Below, piece after piece: positions 32,722 to 41,329 of a stretch of DNA of 64,000 nt; within the stretch, counting starts at the first letter, position 1; each line of letters opens with the position of its first letter. Position numbers and translations under genes: made by a program. Under the pieces are notes generated by a model that saw only the letters and a list, made by a program, of their open reading frames with translations, had not been told where the DNA came from and searched no databases. The DNA is from Chlorobiota bacterium. GTDB lineage: Bacteria; Bacteroidota; Ignavibacteria; OLB7. The stretch lies in NCBI GenBank assembly GCA_016700335.1, contig CP065014.1, positions 1-64,000 on the forward strand. Direction: 5' to 3'.

Positions 32722-34523
32722 GTATGTGCCTTTTCGGTAAATGCAAATAAGTTAATTTGTCCATTGTTTACAGGCATCATTTCTTCTATAAAGTTGTCCC
32801 ACAGGCAAAGTGTCAAACTGAAATTATACATTTCATTAAGTCGTTGTATTTCTGTTTCTAAATAGTTTCTATCTATTAAAGTCGCCAATTCTAACAAGTC
32901 AATTCGCATCAATACATCTTTCGTAAAAGTTCTTTTAGCATCTGCAAAAGTTACAGATTGTAAAAATTGTACAGTTGTGTCAGAATTTAGAAGCATTAAA
33001 GTATAAACAGCAAATTCAATTTTGTCAAAACCTATTAAATAACAAGTGTCGTCAAGCATTACAGGTTTTTCATTTTGTGGTAATATTAAAGTAAAATGAA
33101 AAGTTTTGTAAAGTCCTGAAATTGCAACTTTGAATGGTTTAAAAGAATAGTCGCCTATTCCAAAAATTGAAAATGCTGGTTTGTTATTGTAAATACTTGA
33201 CTTTCTTGCATTAAAACTGTCTTGATGGTCTGTCAAATATTGAAATGTATTAGGAAATTCGTTTCTAATGTACTTTGTTTCTTGTCCAACTTTCTTTTGA
33301 GTAACTATTGTGTATTTCCTTGTTTGGTTTATTACTGTATTTTTTAAATCAGAACTTTTTAATAGTCCATAAATTAAACCATCTTCTAATTTTATTTCTT
33401 CGTTTAAACCATTTACGAAATGTCCGTTTAGAGGGTCACCTCCCGCCTTTTCCAATTCCATTATGCTTGAACAGTCGTGTTTTAAACCTTGTCGCCAAAC
33501 AAAAGGACATTCTCCATCTATATTTTTTGTATTAAAATAGGTGTCAATGTTTGAAACAAATTTATCATCTAACCAACCAAACTGTAATGTTTGATTTTGA
33601 TTGTTGTAAAAATTGTATTCAGTACAATAATTTTGAGTATTTGATTTGAGTTTGCAGTAAAACAAAGATGCTTCAACGGAAACATTAAATTCCTTTTTGC
33701 TATCAATACAATGTTTCTCTATTTCGGAAATAGAATATTTGTTTTTTGCTTGGTCGGAAACGATATTTTTAATCACTGAATTTTTAACCAAGACAAGTAA
33801 ATTGCCTTCTACGTTTTGAAAAAGGTCAAGCATTTTCAAAGTGATAAATTCTGCAATATCAAAATTGCCCTTACCTGTCATTGCATCTAATCCACTATGA
33901 TTTTTAAAGTTAGATTTTTTAGGTAAATTAGATGAGTTAAGACTTCCTAATTTTGAATTTGTAACCCAAGGCGGATTACCAATTATTAATAATTCCTTTT
34001 CGGAAAATTGTTTGGCTAAACTTTTGAAGTCGTAATCGAAAACATCACAATGAATGATGGAAATTTTTGGCTTTTGTTCTTGTGGATTGTTTAAATAAAA
34101 TTCAATAATATTAAACTTCGTTTCCCATACATAAGGCTTGTAAATTTCAATGCCAAATACATATTCAATATTTGAAAAAGTAGATAATGAAGCAACAATA
34201 AAATTCCCTTTTCCACAAGTTGGTTCAATAACAATTTTAGGATTAACCGCTTTATTTGATAAAAACGAAGTAACTTTTTTTGCTAAATCTTCATTGGTTT
34301 GAAAATCGCCATATTCAGCTCTATCAGGTTCTGAAACAATGTTGTTCGAGATAGAAATAGTTTCTTTTAAAATCTCTAATTCGTCATTGCTATCAAAAAG
34401 ATGAATGATGCCGAAGGCATCATTCATCTTTTGATTTGCAGTTTCAAAAGATATAATGTTTTTCAGAAAACTATTTAAATATTCTGAAACTTGATAAGTA
34501 ATATTTGCTTCAAATACTTTCAT
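32682..34523 (-). CDS. Type II adenine-specific DNA methyltransferase
   Basis: A 613-residue N6-adenine methyltransferase. ATG at 34523 is chosen because it overlaps the nuclease stop (TGATG). SAM motif I is VIEPTCGKGNFIVASLS near residue 97, followed by FGIEIYKPYVWETKFNIIEF. Catalytic motif IV is LIIGNPPWVTNSKLG (NPPW) near residue 182. The C-terminal half, from about 300, is a target-recognition region (CPFVWRQGLKHDCSSIMELE) of the kind seen in Eco57I/TaqI-like enzymes. It protects the host DNA from the upstream restriction enzyme. The last 13 residues or so (TPNRGFAKAGLQC) are encoded by the arm of attC site K. Confidence 0.88.
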   Translation of the reverse strand: MKVFEANITYQVSEYLNSFLKNIISFETANQKMNDAFGIIHLFDSNDELEILKETISISNNIVSEPDRAEYGDFQTNEDLAKKVTSFLSNKAVNPKIVIEPTCGKGNFIVASLSTFSNIEYVFGIEIYKPYVWETKFNIIEFYLNNPQEQKPKISIIHCDVFDYDFKSLAKQFSEKELLIIGNPPWVTNSKLGSLNSSNLPKKSNFKNHSGLDAMTGKGNFDIAEFITLKMLDLFQNVEGNLLVLVKNSVIKNIVSDQAKNKYSISEIEKHCIDSKKEFNVSVEASLFYCKLKSNTQNYCTEYNFYNNQNQTLQFGWLDDKFVSNIDTYFNTKNIDGECPFVWRQGLKHDCSSIMELEKAGGDPLNGHFVNGLNEEIKLEDGLIYGLLKSSDLKNTVINQTRKYTIVTQKKVGQETKYIRNEFPNTFQYLTDHQDSFNARKSSIYNNKPAFSIFGIGDYSFKPFKVAISGLYKTFHFTLILPQNEKPVMLDDTCYLIGFDKIEFAVYTLMLLNSDTTVQFLQSVTFADAKRTFTKDVLMRIDLLELATLIDRNYLETEIQRLNEMYNFSLTLCLWDNFIEEMMPVNNGQINLFAFTEKAHTPNRGFAKAGLQC

Positions 34524-35191
34524 CAAGGTTTCATTTTATCAATGATTTTATTAATTCCTGTTACATTTTCAGAAAGCGTTACAATTCTTTGATATTGTAA
34601 TCTCCATTGTAAAGCATTAGAAATTGTCAAATAACCTTGTTCAGGTGGTGTTTTAAGAATTTGTTCAGCCAATTGTTGTAAAGTGATTTCATCGGCTGGA
34701 ATATTTTTGTCATTTAGATAAGCGATAATATCTTCAATATTAGCTTTGTCCTTAACCATTTCACGAAGCCTGAATGTCGTGGTGTAATCGGCAGTTCTTT
34801 CTTTTGAAACTAATGAACAACTTACAAAATTCAAATTAGCTGTTTTGCTTTTGGGGTCATCAACTTTGTCATAAACAAACACAAGTAAATGATAGCCAAG
34901 TCCAAAAATTTTCTGTTTAGCGTCTTTGAAAGGGCAAGAAGATTGAGGCTGTTTGATTGATGTTACTTTTATATCAATATCAACCGAAGGCAAATCAATA
35001 CCTTTTGCAGAAGAACCGATTTTAAGTTCGTATTTGTCGGCAAGATGTTGTTGAAACTTATGTTCGATATGAGTTCCAACGGCTTTGCCATCAGTTACGC
35101 CATAAAGTTCTTTGTTTGGTGTCTTTGATTGAGCAATACAAAATGTCTTTGCTTCAATTATGACATTCTCTATTGTCAAATTCTGTTTCAT
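34523..35191 (-). CDS. Putative type II restriction endonuclease
   Basis: A 222-residue protein directly upstream of and overlapping the methyltransferase. The region GSSAKGIDLPSVDIDIKVTS (residues 59-78) has an acidic pair and Lys (D71, D73, K75) that fits a PD-(D/E)xK nuclease core, with E43 (GTHIEHKFQQHL) upstream. The blocks YHLLVFVYDKVDD and ALQWRLQYQRIVTLSENVTG also recall restriction enzymes. The specificity is unknown. It is the first gene of its cassette, about 90 bases from the GTTAGGCGT boundary. Toxicity of such a gene would favour keeping the RM cassette. Confidence 0.75.
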   Translation of the reverse strand: MKQNLTIENVIIEAKTFCIAQSKTPNKELYGVTDGKAVGTHIEHKFQQHLADKYELKIGSSAKGIDLPSVDIDIKVTSIKQPQSSCPFKDAKQKIFGLGYHLLVFVYDKVDDPKSKTANLNFVSCSLVSKERTADYTTTFRLREMVKDKANIEDIIAYLNDKNIPADEITLQQLAEQILKTPPEQGYLTISNALQWRLQYQRIVTLSENVTGINKIIDKMKP

Positions 35192-35279
35192 ATTGCAAAT
35201 TTACAAATTTTGTCTTGGTTAGTTTGTCTAAATGTAAAATTTTGTTTAAATGTCTATTTTCGTAGGGTTTCATGGCATT

Positions 35280-35306
35280 ACGCCTAACTCTGTTATATAA
35301 AGAGTT
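35280..35306 (-). other. First cassette boundary; attI-like inverted repeat
   Basis: The minus strand reads AACTCTTTATATAACAGAGTT and then AGGCGT. The perfect 6-base inverted repeat AACTCT/AGAGTT overlaps the GTTAGGCGT core that starts the RM cassette. No attC arms occur on the far side, so this is the outer end of the array. A simple inverted-repeat site with a GTT core is what an attI-type site looks like. The tyrosine recombinase remnant ends about 80 bases away. Confidence 0.45.
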
Positions 35307-35387
35307 TTACATCACAAAACCCTCCAAAACCTGCCATTTTTAGACGGCTTTCCCCGGTTTTATGTTTTTGAAACACTGCTTTATTTT

Positions 35388-35770
35388 TCATAGTTTTAAT
35401 TTCATTTTTTCAATTGGACTTACAACTCTTCCAAGTCCTTCAGTACTTACATGAGTATAAATTTGAGTTGTTTTTGGACTTTTATGGACTAACAATTCTT
35501 GAATGTATCTCAAATTAGTTCCGCCTTCTAATAAATGCGTTGCATAACTTTGTCTTAATGTATGCAAGCTAACACTTTTATTTATTTTTGCCAACTTTTT
35601 GCTTTATGAAACACCTCCTCCAAACTACTTTCAGTATATTTTCCTCCTTTTTGTCCTTCCAACAAGTATTCCTTTGGTTTATGCTCCAAATAATACATTC
35701 GCAATAGCTCTAGAACAGTTTCCGACATGGGAACAATTCTATCATTTTTTCCTTTAGCCATAAATAGGTA
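35388..35770 (-). pseudogene. Tyrosine recombinase/integrase, C-terminal remnant
   Basis: Two overlapping frames make the end of the catalytic domain: MAKGKNDRIVPMSETVLELL and EYLLEGQKGGKYTESSLEEV (to 35582), then LHTLRQSYATHLLEGGTNLR, YIQELLVHKSPKTTQIYTHV and SPIEKMKLKL. The second catalytic block HTLR (H-x-x-R), the region where LGH is expected (here LVHKS) and the nucleophile Tyr in QIYTHVS are visible. A one-base loss near 35590 splits the frames, and the N-terminal half with the first catalytic Arg is gone, replaced by IS3 sequence at about 35765. It is on the same strand as the adjacent cassettes. Whether it was an integron integrase or an ordinary Bacteroidota phage-type integrase cannot be decided. 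Confidence 0.8.
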
Positions 35771-36131
35771 ATATCGGACACCCATATTTGGTTAGGGTCT
35801 ACTGGAACAATGTCTTTTATCAAATATGGATAACGATTGAAATGGTGATAACTACATGTGGTTTTAACTCTGTATCTTTTGGTTTTAATAAGTAAATGGT
35901 TTTCTCTGAGCAAGTCAAAAAACTTATCTCTACCTAATTTTATATGATGAGTTTCCATTTCATGTTTCAAACTTTAGTGCAGATTTCTACCGCTTCCACG
36001 TTTCCACAATGTTCTTTTTTTTTCGATAAGCCCAAGCATTATTTCATTAGTAATTGACTTAAGTTCAACTGATTTAAATTGTTTGTAGTATGCTTGTTTT
36101 GTTTTACCAAAGGCGGCACACATATCAATTA
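35765..36131 (-). pseudogene. IS3 transposase orfB, N-terminal remnant
   Basis: In the frame after orfA the sequence reads VIDMCAAFGKTKQAYYKQFK and later IEKKRTLWKRGSGRNLH, then a TAA stop near 35975. It continues LKHEMETHHIKLGRDKFFDL, then KTKRYRVKTTCSYHHFNRYP and VDPNQIWVSDITYL. This is the HTH_21 region and the start of the DDE (rve) domain of IS3 OrfB; the first catalytic Asp is in SDITYL. The rest of the domain is absent. Confidence 0.8.
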
Positions 36132-36560
36132 CTTTTTCTTTTGGTCTTTGCTCTTTAATTGACGCAATGCTTGGGCTCTAAACTTTTTTGTGATTTCAAT
36201 ATCAAACTTTTCTTCTGCAATTTCAATGTTGCGTTGCCAGAGGTCAGCTCGCAGTTCTGCCACACGCAAAAGCACCCGAAGCTCTTTATTTTCTTCTTCA
36301 AGTTTTTTGTCTGTAAAATTCTTTTTCATTTCGGTAAAATTAGCAATTTGTTTGGGTAGAGCTAAGTCTCTTCCACTCAGACCCTGGCTTTGTCTGATCC
36401 AATAAAGTATAGTTGCTTTGCCTATTATACCATAAAGATTAGATGCCTGAGTTTTATTGAGTTTACCACTCAATACTTCATTTACAATTTTTTGTTTGAA
36501 CTCTTCTTTATAGAAAAGTTTTTGTGCTTCGGCTCGAAGAGAACTTTGTTTTTTACTCAT
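36129..36560 (-). CDS. IS3-family transposase OrfA (orphan)
   Basis: A 143-residue OrfA from ATG 36560 (MSKKQSSLRAEAQKLFYKEE). Helix-turn-helix: KQKIVNEVLSGKLNKTQASN, then LYGIIGKATILYWIRQSQG. A leucine-zipper-like coiled coil follows (KKLEEENKELRVLLRVAELR). OrfA normally joins OrfB by frameshifting to give the active transposase; here orfB is truncated, so only the DNA-binding part could be made. Confidence 0.85.
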   Translation of the reverse strand: MSKKQSSLRAEAQKLFYKEEFKQKIVNEVLSGKLNKTQASNLYGIIGKATILYWIRQSQGLSGRDLALPKQIANFTEMKKNFTDKKLEEENKELRVLLRVAELRADLWQRNIEIAEEKFDIEITKKFRAQALRQLKSKDQKKK

Positions 36561-36673
36561 TTTTTGTCCTGTTTTAAGTTGACTTATCCGCTTATTTAGA
36601 GTCAACCTATTTCAGGGCTATACACTACTTTATTTGTCGATTGTACCCTAAAGAATTCAATCTTGTAAAACGT

Positions 36674-37666
36674 TTATTTTGAAAATTCCTCGTTAGGTGC
36701 AAAAACTATTTTTTCAATTTTATTATACACAGGGACGAGCGAATGCAAGTAACGATATATGGCTTTTAGCTCTAGATCGTCCATTCTTGCAAATGTAGTC
36801 CATGGCATTGGACTTCCTTTATGTATTCTACCACCGCGCATCCTAGTGATAAATTTTGATTCGTCCCAGTTAGCAATTATTCCAGTTTCTTTTTGTGGAG
36901 TCAAGTTTGGAGTTACAAAGGAATAACCCTCAGTAAAAACATCCGGTTCAAAGTAGGTTCCTCCAGCAAACGGAGCACCAATAAAATCCCCTGTTTTAAA
37001 ATCTCTTTCAGTATGACATCCTCTACAATTTGCTACACTGTTGGCTAAATATGACCCGTAGACTATTGTTGAATCAATTTCAACTGATTTAGGTGGAGTA
37101 TTCTTAGGTCCTTCTGGCTTAATTACCCCAAAAGCTAAAAGCGCTTTACCTAAAAAACTTAATTCTGAGCGTTCAACTTTATGCTTAACTGACTCTTGAG
37201 ACCGTAGGAATGAGATTATAGCTGTCAAGTCCGCATCACTTAATTCCTGAAAAGGCATAAAAGGAAATACAAGTCTACTATTTTTGTTTACTGAATGGCG
37301 TAACGCTCGAGCAATTTCGCCATCGGTCATTTTGCCGATACCTGTTTCATTGTCAGGAGTAATATTTGGTGCTCTGAAAGTACCAGGAGGAATGGTTAAT
37401 TCCCATCCTCCACTAAGTGACATTATTTTACCTTCGTCAGCTTCTCTGAGTTTATCCATAGGCACATGGCAATTTATGCAATGAGCCGGACCAAGAGCAA
37501 GGTGCTTTCCTCTGGCGATTATAATTGAGTCGGTTGTTGCAGTTATGTTGGGGTATGGAGCATCATACTTTTTGTCCCATGAGAATTGAATAAAAACTAA
37601 CAGTCCAATAATTAATAGGCAAAGTACCAAACCAGCCCATTTCAGAATTTTAATTACACTTTTCAT
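36674..37666 (-). CDS. Membrane-anchored dihaem cytochrome c
   Basis: A 330-residue protein with an N-terminal membrane anchor (residues 9-28, LKWAGLVLCLLIIGLLVFIQ) and two class I cytochrome c domains. The haem-binding motifs are CINCH (C63-H67) and CRGCH (C214-H218). Likely axial Met residues are in FPFMPFQELSDADL and SPMPWTTFARMDD. The two domains are similar in order (GxWxxxxFxxRMRxGxxHKGSPMPW in the second), as in alcohol dehydrogenase-type and thiosulfate-related cytochrome c subunits. It transfers electrons in the periplasm; the partner is not in the window. Confidence 0.88.
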   Translation of the reverse strand: MKSVIKILKWAGLVLCLLIIGLLVFIQFSWDKKYDAPYPNITATTDSIIIARGKHLALGPAHCINCHVPMDKLREADEGKIMSLSGGWELTIPPGTFRAPNITPDNETGIGKMTDGEIARALRHSVNKNSRLVFPFMPFQELSDADLTAIISFLRSQESVKHKVERSELSFLGKALLAFGVIKPEGPKNTPPKSVEIDSTIVYGSYLANSVANCRGCHTERDFKTGDFIGAPFAGGTYFEPDVFTEGYSFVTPNLTPQKETGIIANWDESKFITRMRGGRIHKGSPMPWTTFARMDDLELKAIYRYLHSLVPVYNKIEKIVFAPNEEFSK

Positions 37667-38506
37667 TTGATAATTCTTTTTAGTTGTTAAAATTAAATTG
37701 AAACGTATGTTGTTAATTTTGCATGACTCTTGAATTCAATTTCTCTTGAAAACTAGCAATTTTCATCAAAAATAAAGGAAATACATTGATTCTAAACGAT
37801 CATTTTTAATAAACTTAAGGAATAATTTAATAAAATTCAACTCCATAAAATGAGTTTTGGAGTTCTCAAAAACTAAAATATCCAAAAAAATAAAGTGTAA
37901 GTACTCCAAGCTAGTCTTTGATCTGGTTTGGGAATATTAAATTAAAAATTTTGTTTAGTATTTGTTTGTAAACTGAGATTGCATTTAGGTCTCTCATGAG
38001 TAAATACTATGATATAGAATCTGTAATCATCAATGATAGGGCATCTAAAAAGCTTGATTAATTTTTGATTTTAGGATTCAAATATCAAAATTAGCTAAGT
38101 TTTTTATTAATGAAACAATTTCAGTTGATTTACCAATAAAACGTAAATTATCACCATATTATATAATTTGAAATTTATACATTTAAGTAATATGTGAATT
38201 TCAATACTTTTTTGTTTTTAAAATATTGTCCATTATGGTTAGTGGTTTTAAGAAGGTGGTGATTTTACCACTCAACTAAATTAGGAAAACTGCATTTTAA
38301 TTATATAGTGTATTGACTTTCGAAGAACTGAGAACCCACTTTTGGGAAGGTGCTGCTGGTTTGCTGTAGCAGCCACAATATCAATCCAGCAGCTAAATTT
38401 TCAACCAAATAAATTTCCATGAATACCACCTTCTATTAAAGTCGCAATTATTTTATTGAGAAGTTTCATAATCCATATCAGCTATTTTAATTTGGAAGCA
38501 TTCGTG
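37667..38506. other. Intergenic region with possible decayed attC-like site
   Basis: This 840-base stretch has no gene that I can support. At about 38238-38360, AAGGTGGTGATTTTACCAC and ACCCACTTTTGGGAA recall the arms and spacer of sites H-J, but the AAC/GTT ends are not clear. A separate inverted repeat GCTGCTGG...CCAGCAGC lies at about 38352-38393. Confidence 0.3.
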
Positions 38507-39703
38507 TTAGTTTATAGTTTTAATAAGTATTATTGATAAATCGGCTATGTTTCGTAATCTAATTTCTTTTAGGTTTTTTAACGAAATTATGCCAATTATA
38601 TAACCAGAATGTTGATTGAAATAACATTCTTCAATAGATTGAAAATATTTTTTAAACTCAGGACTATTTGCTAGTTTATGTCTCAAAAAAACTTTAAGAA
38701 GTGTATTTTCATCATCAGAAAATGCTTCAAAAGCATTTAATTTCTTATACTCATATCGGTAATTGTAACTCAATGCAGAAATGTCGGAAAGCACAGCAGA
38801 GGCTGTTGGGTAGGCACCAGCACCTTTACCAACAAAAAATTGAAGATCTGAGAAACTAGTTTTTGTAATTACTCCATTAAAAACGTCATCAACTGAATAC
38901 AGCTTATTATCTCTATCAATAAATTTGGGTAGAACAAAACATGAAACATTACCTTCAGGAGTTTTATATGCCTGAACTACTAATTTTATTTTCATATCTT
39001 TTTCACGAGCATAGTTCAATTCTAATTCACCAATGTTATCAATCCCTATATTGAAAATGTCTATTGGTTTTGCAACTATACCGAAAGCATGAGCAATTAA
39101 AATCAGTAATTTATACTTAGCATCAAACCCTCCTGTATCAAGAGATGGATCACTTTCAGCATATCCTTTTTGTTGAGCTTCTTTTAGTGCCACAGGATAA
39201 GATAAATTTTCAGAAAATGTTTTTGAAAGAATATAATTAGTTGAGCCGTTTACAATTCCTTCAATTGATTCCAATAAATCATTATCATAATATTCTTCCA
39301 AATTACGAATGATAGGAATGCTTGCACAACAAGCAGCTTCATATAATAACGGAACTTTAAACCGTTTTTGTAAATCTAACAATTCGACAAAATGTTCAGC
39401 AATCATTTTTTTGTTAGCTGTTACTACTGCTTTGCGGTTGCGTAAAGCAGTAAATACAATTTCAAATGCATCATCAGCATCATCAATTAACTCAACCACA
39501 ACGTTTATCTCAGGATCATTGAGTATTTTATCTTTGTCATAATTAAAATGTTCTTCTGAAAGTTGTCTTTGTTTGTTTTTATTTTTTACACAAATGGTTT
39601 TAATTTTTGCTTTTAGACCGGGCGTTTTCTCTAATACTTCGTATAAACCGTAGCCTACACACCCGAAACCAAATAATCCAATTATTAACTTATTTCTTGT
39701 CAT
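38507..39703 (-). CDS. hom: Homoserine dehydrogenase
   Basis: A 398-residue NAD(P)-dependent enzyme reducing aspartate semialdehyde to homoserine. Rossmann motif LIIGLFGFGCVGYGLYEVLE at the N-terminus. The family block VVTANKKMIAEHFVELLDLQ is followed by YEAACCASIPIIRNLEEYY and the signature GIVNGSTNYILSKTF...AQQKGYAESDPSLDTGG(F)DA. A C-terminal part of about 80 residues follows GAGAYPTASAVLSDISAL and is too divergent to name. It lies 12 bases after metB in the same operon and so is controlled by the upstream SAM riboswitch. Confidence 0.93.
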   Translation of the reverse strand: MTRNKLIIGLFGFGCVGYGLYEVLEKTPGLKAKIKTICVKNKNKQRQLSEEHFNYDKDKILNDPEINVVVELIDDADDAFEIVFTALRNRKAVVTANKKMIAEHFVELLDLQKRFKVPLLYEAACCASIPIIRNLEEYYDNDLLESIEGIVNGSTNYILSKTFSENLSYPVALKEAQQKGYAESDPSLDTGGFDAKYKLLILIAHAFGIVAKPIDIFNIGIDNIGELELNYAREKDMKIKLVVQAYKTPEGNVSCFVLPKFIDRDNKLYSVDDVFNGVITKTSFSDLQFFVGKGAGAYPTASAVLSDISALSYNYRYEYKKLNAFEAFSDDENTLLKVFLRHKLANSPEFKKYFQSIEECYFNQHSGYIIGIISLKNLKEIRLRNIADLSIILIKTIN

Positions 39704-39715
39704 TTTTATATTTAT

Positions 39716-40882
39716 TTAAGCTGAATGAGATAATTTTGTTTTCAAAGAATGGAATACTGCATTTAAGTCTTGTATTAAATCTTCTACATTTTCTAAACCG
39801 ATTGATAAACGAATCAAACTGTCTGTAACGCCTGATTTATGGCGGGTTTCAGTTGGTATAGATTTATGTGTCATTTCGCAGGGAAGGCAAATTAAACTTT
39901 TTACACCGCCTAAGCTTTCTGCTAATTTGAAAAATTTTGTTGATGAAACAATTTGGGTTGCAAATTCTTTATCATCAATATTTAAATCAAAAGATACTAC
40001 TCCACCAAAATATTTTTGCTGTTGATTTGCAATAGAATGGTTGAGATGACTTTTAAGTCCAGGATAATATACATTTTTTACTAAGTCTTGTGTAGTAAGA
40101 AATTCCGCAATAGATTGTGCATTTTCAGAATGTTGTCGTACACGAAGTGAAAGGGTTTCAATGCCACGAATCACTAACCAACTGTCAAATGGAGAAAGTA
40201 TTGCACCTGATGCATTTTGAATAAATTTTATTTGCTCTCCTAATTCAGTTGTTTTGGTTACAACTAAACCTGCAATTAAATCACTATGACCAGCCAGATA
40301 TTTTGTTGCGCTATGAATAACAATGTCAGCACCTAACTCAATAGGTTTTTGTGAAACTGGAGAAGCAAATGTATTGTCAACACAAAGCAAACAATTATTT
40401 GCCTTAGCAATTTTTGCAATAGTTGTAATGTCAGAAATTTTAAGCGTAGGATTGGTGGGACTTTCCAACCAAACCAATTTTGTTTTTGGTGTAATTGCTT
40501 CAGCAACATTCTTAGCATTCGTTGTATCTACATAAGTTACTTTGATGCCAAACTTTTCATAGATATGGGTAAACAATCGAAATGCACCTCCGTAAATATC
40601 ATCAACGGCTACAATTTCATCACCAGATTTAAGCAACTTAACTACAGCATCAATCGCTGATAAACCGCTTGCAAAAGCATATCCATTACTACCGTTTTCT
40701 AATGTCGCAATTAGATTTTCCAAGACTTTTCGTGTTGGATTATTGCTTCGTGCATAATCAAACCCTTTGTTAATGCCAGGGGCTTGTTGTACAAAAGTTG
40801 AAGTTTGATAAATTGGTGTTGAGATTGCTCCTGTTAGTACGTCAACAGGAATACTGTGCAGAATTTTTGTTTCTTCTTTCAT
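39716..40882 (-). CDS. metB: Cystathionine gamma-synthase/O-acylhomoserine sulfhydrylase type PLP enzyme
   Basis: A 388-residue member of the Cys/Met metabolism PLP family. Blocks: TPIYQTSTFVQQAPGINKGF, YARSNNPTRKVLENLIATLE, FASGLSAIDAVVKLLKSGDE and WLESPTNPTLKISDI. The PLP-lysine motif is VIHSATKYLAGHSDLIAGLV near residue 205. It makes cystathionine (or homocysteine) from an activated homoserine. MetB, MetC and CGL enzymes look alike; the SAM-I riboswitch and the hom neighbour favour a methionine-forming role. Confidence 0.9.
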   Translation of the reverse strand: MKEETKILHSIPVDVLTGAISTPIYQTSTFVQQAPGINKGFDYARSNNPTRKVLENLIATLENGSNGYAFASGLSAIDAVVKLLKSGDEIVAVDDIYGGAFRLFTHIYEKFGIKVTYVDTTNAKNVAEAITPKTKLVWLESPTNPTLKISDITTIAKIAKANNCLLCVDNTFASPVSQKPIELGADIVIHSATKYLAGHSDLIAGLVVTKTTELGEQIKFIQNASGAILSPFDSWLVIRGIETLSLRVRQHSENAQSIAEFLTTQDLVKNVYYPGLKSHLNHSIANQQQKYFGGVVSFDLNIDDKEFATQIVSSTKFFKLAESLGGVKSLICLPCEMTHKSIPTETRHKSGVTDSLIRLSIGLENVEDLIQDLNAVFHSLKTKLSHSA

Positions 40883-40981
40883 TTTTTTGAGTTGTTAATT
40901 GTTAAACATTAATTTTAAAGTTCATTACAATTAACTTATTCAAAAAGAGCTTGAAAGAAACGACATTCGAAAGAGCTTAAA

Positions 40982-41015
40982 ATAAAAAAGCTCTTCCGAC
41001 TGGTCAGAAGAGCTT
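40982..41015 (-). terminator. Riboswitch expression-platform terminator of metB-hom
   Basis: On the minus strand AAGCTCTTC (41015-41007) pairs perfectly with GAAGAGCTT (40996-40988), followed by TTTTTTATT. It lies between the SAM aptamer and metB and would stop transcription when SAM is bound. Further AAGCTCTT direct repeats just downstream (about 40946-40979) might form alternative pairings. Confidence 0.88.
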
Positions 41016-41067
41016 AAAATATATATAATCCCTTTGCATTGGGATATTATTAATAGCTTGTTTCTAA

Positions 41068-41174
41068 CTTATCTGTCCCAACATTTCTGTTGAGTTGAAT
41101 TTGGCACCTTCCTACAATTAAGTAGGGGTTGTCAAGACATCATTGGGTCAATTCCCTCAGTCTTTCTGGATAAG
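41068..41174 (-). promoter_or_regulatory. SAM-I (S-box) riboswitch upstream of metB-hom
   Basis: On the minus strand the P1 stem CTTATC (41174-41169) pairs with GATAAG (41073-41068). Between them are the conserved S-box parts: AGAAAGACTGAGGGA, then GACCCAATGATGTCTTGACAACC in two overlapping pieces, a CCTACTTAATTGTAGG hairpin, AGGTGCCAAATTC, and the ACA hairpin AACATTTCTGTT before GGGACAGATAAG. It binds S-adenosylmethionine and reduces metB-hom expression when SAM is high, through the adjacent terminator. Confidence 0.93.
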
Positions 41175-41329
41175 ATATAATTATAAAGAACGAGCCACGA
41201 AGATAATGGAACATTTCTATATAAACAAATAATTTTTGAAAATTTTTTTAAGTTTTTAGAAATGGTTTCTAAAAAAGCATTGATGATGGACTCTTTTGTA
41301 CGTTCCAAATTCCCAAAAATTTAACTCTG

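Larger units (their letters stand above)
35765..36624 (-). mobile_element. IS3-family element, truncated
   Basis: The right end reads TGTATAGCCCTGAAATAGG on the minus strand from 36624, similar to ends of Bacteroidota IS3 elements. It holds orfA and a broken orfB. The orfB sequence stops at about 35765 after WVSDITYL and passes directly into recombinase coding sequence, so more than half of orfB and the other IS end are lost. Confidence 0.75.

Noticed and set aside
35388..35770. Calling the tyrosine recombinase remnant an integron integrase (intI)
   Set aside because: The IntI-specific extra helix region is not visible and the surviving blocks match general Bacteroidota integrases equally well, so it is given only as a hypothesis.
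38230..38400. A full attC-like site in the cytochrome c-hom intergenic region
   Set aside because: Only AAGGTGGTGATTTTACCAC and CCCACTTTTG are reminiscent; the AAC/GTT ends and arm pairing are not convincing.
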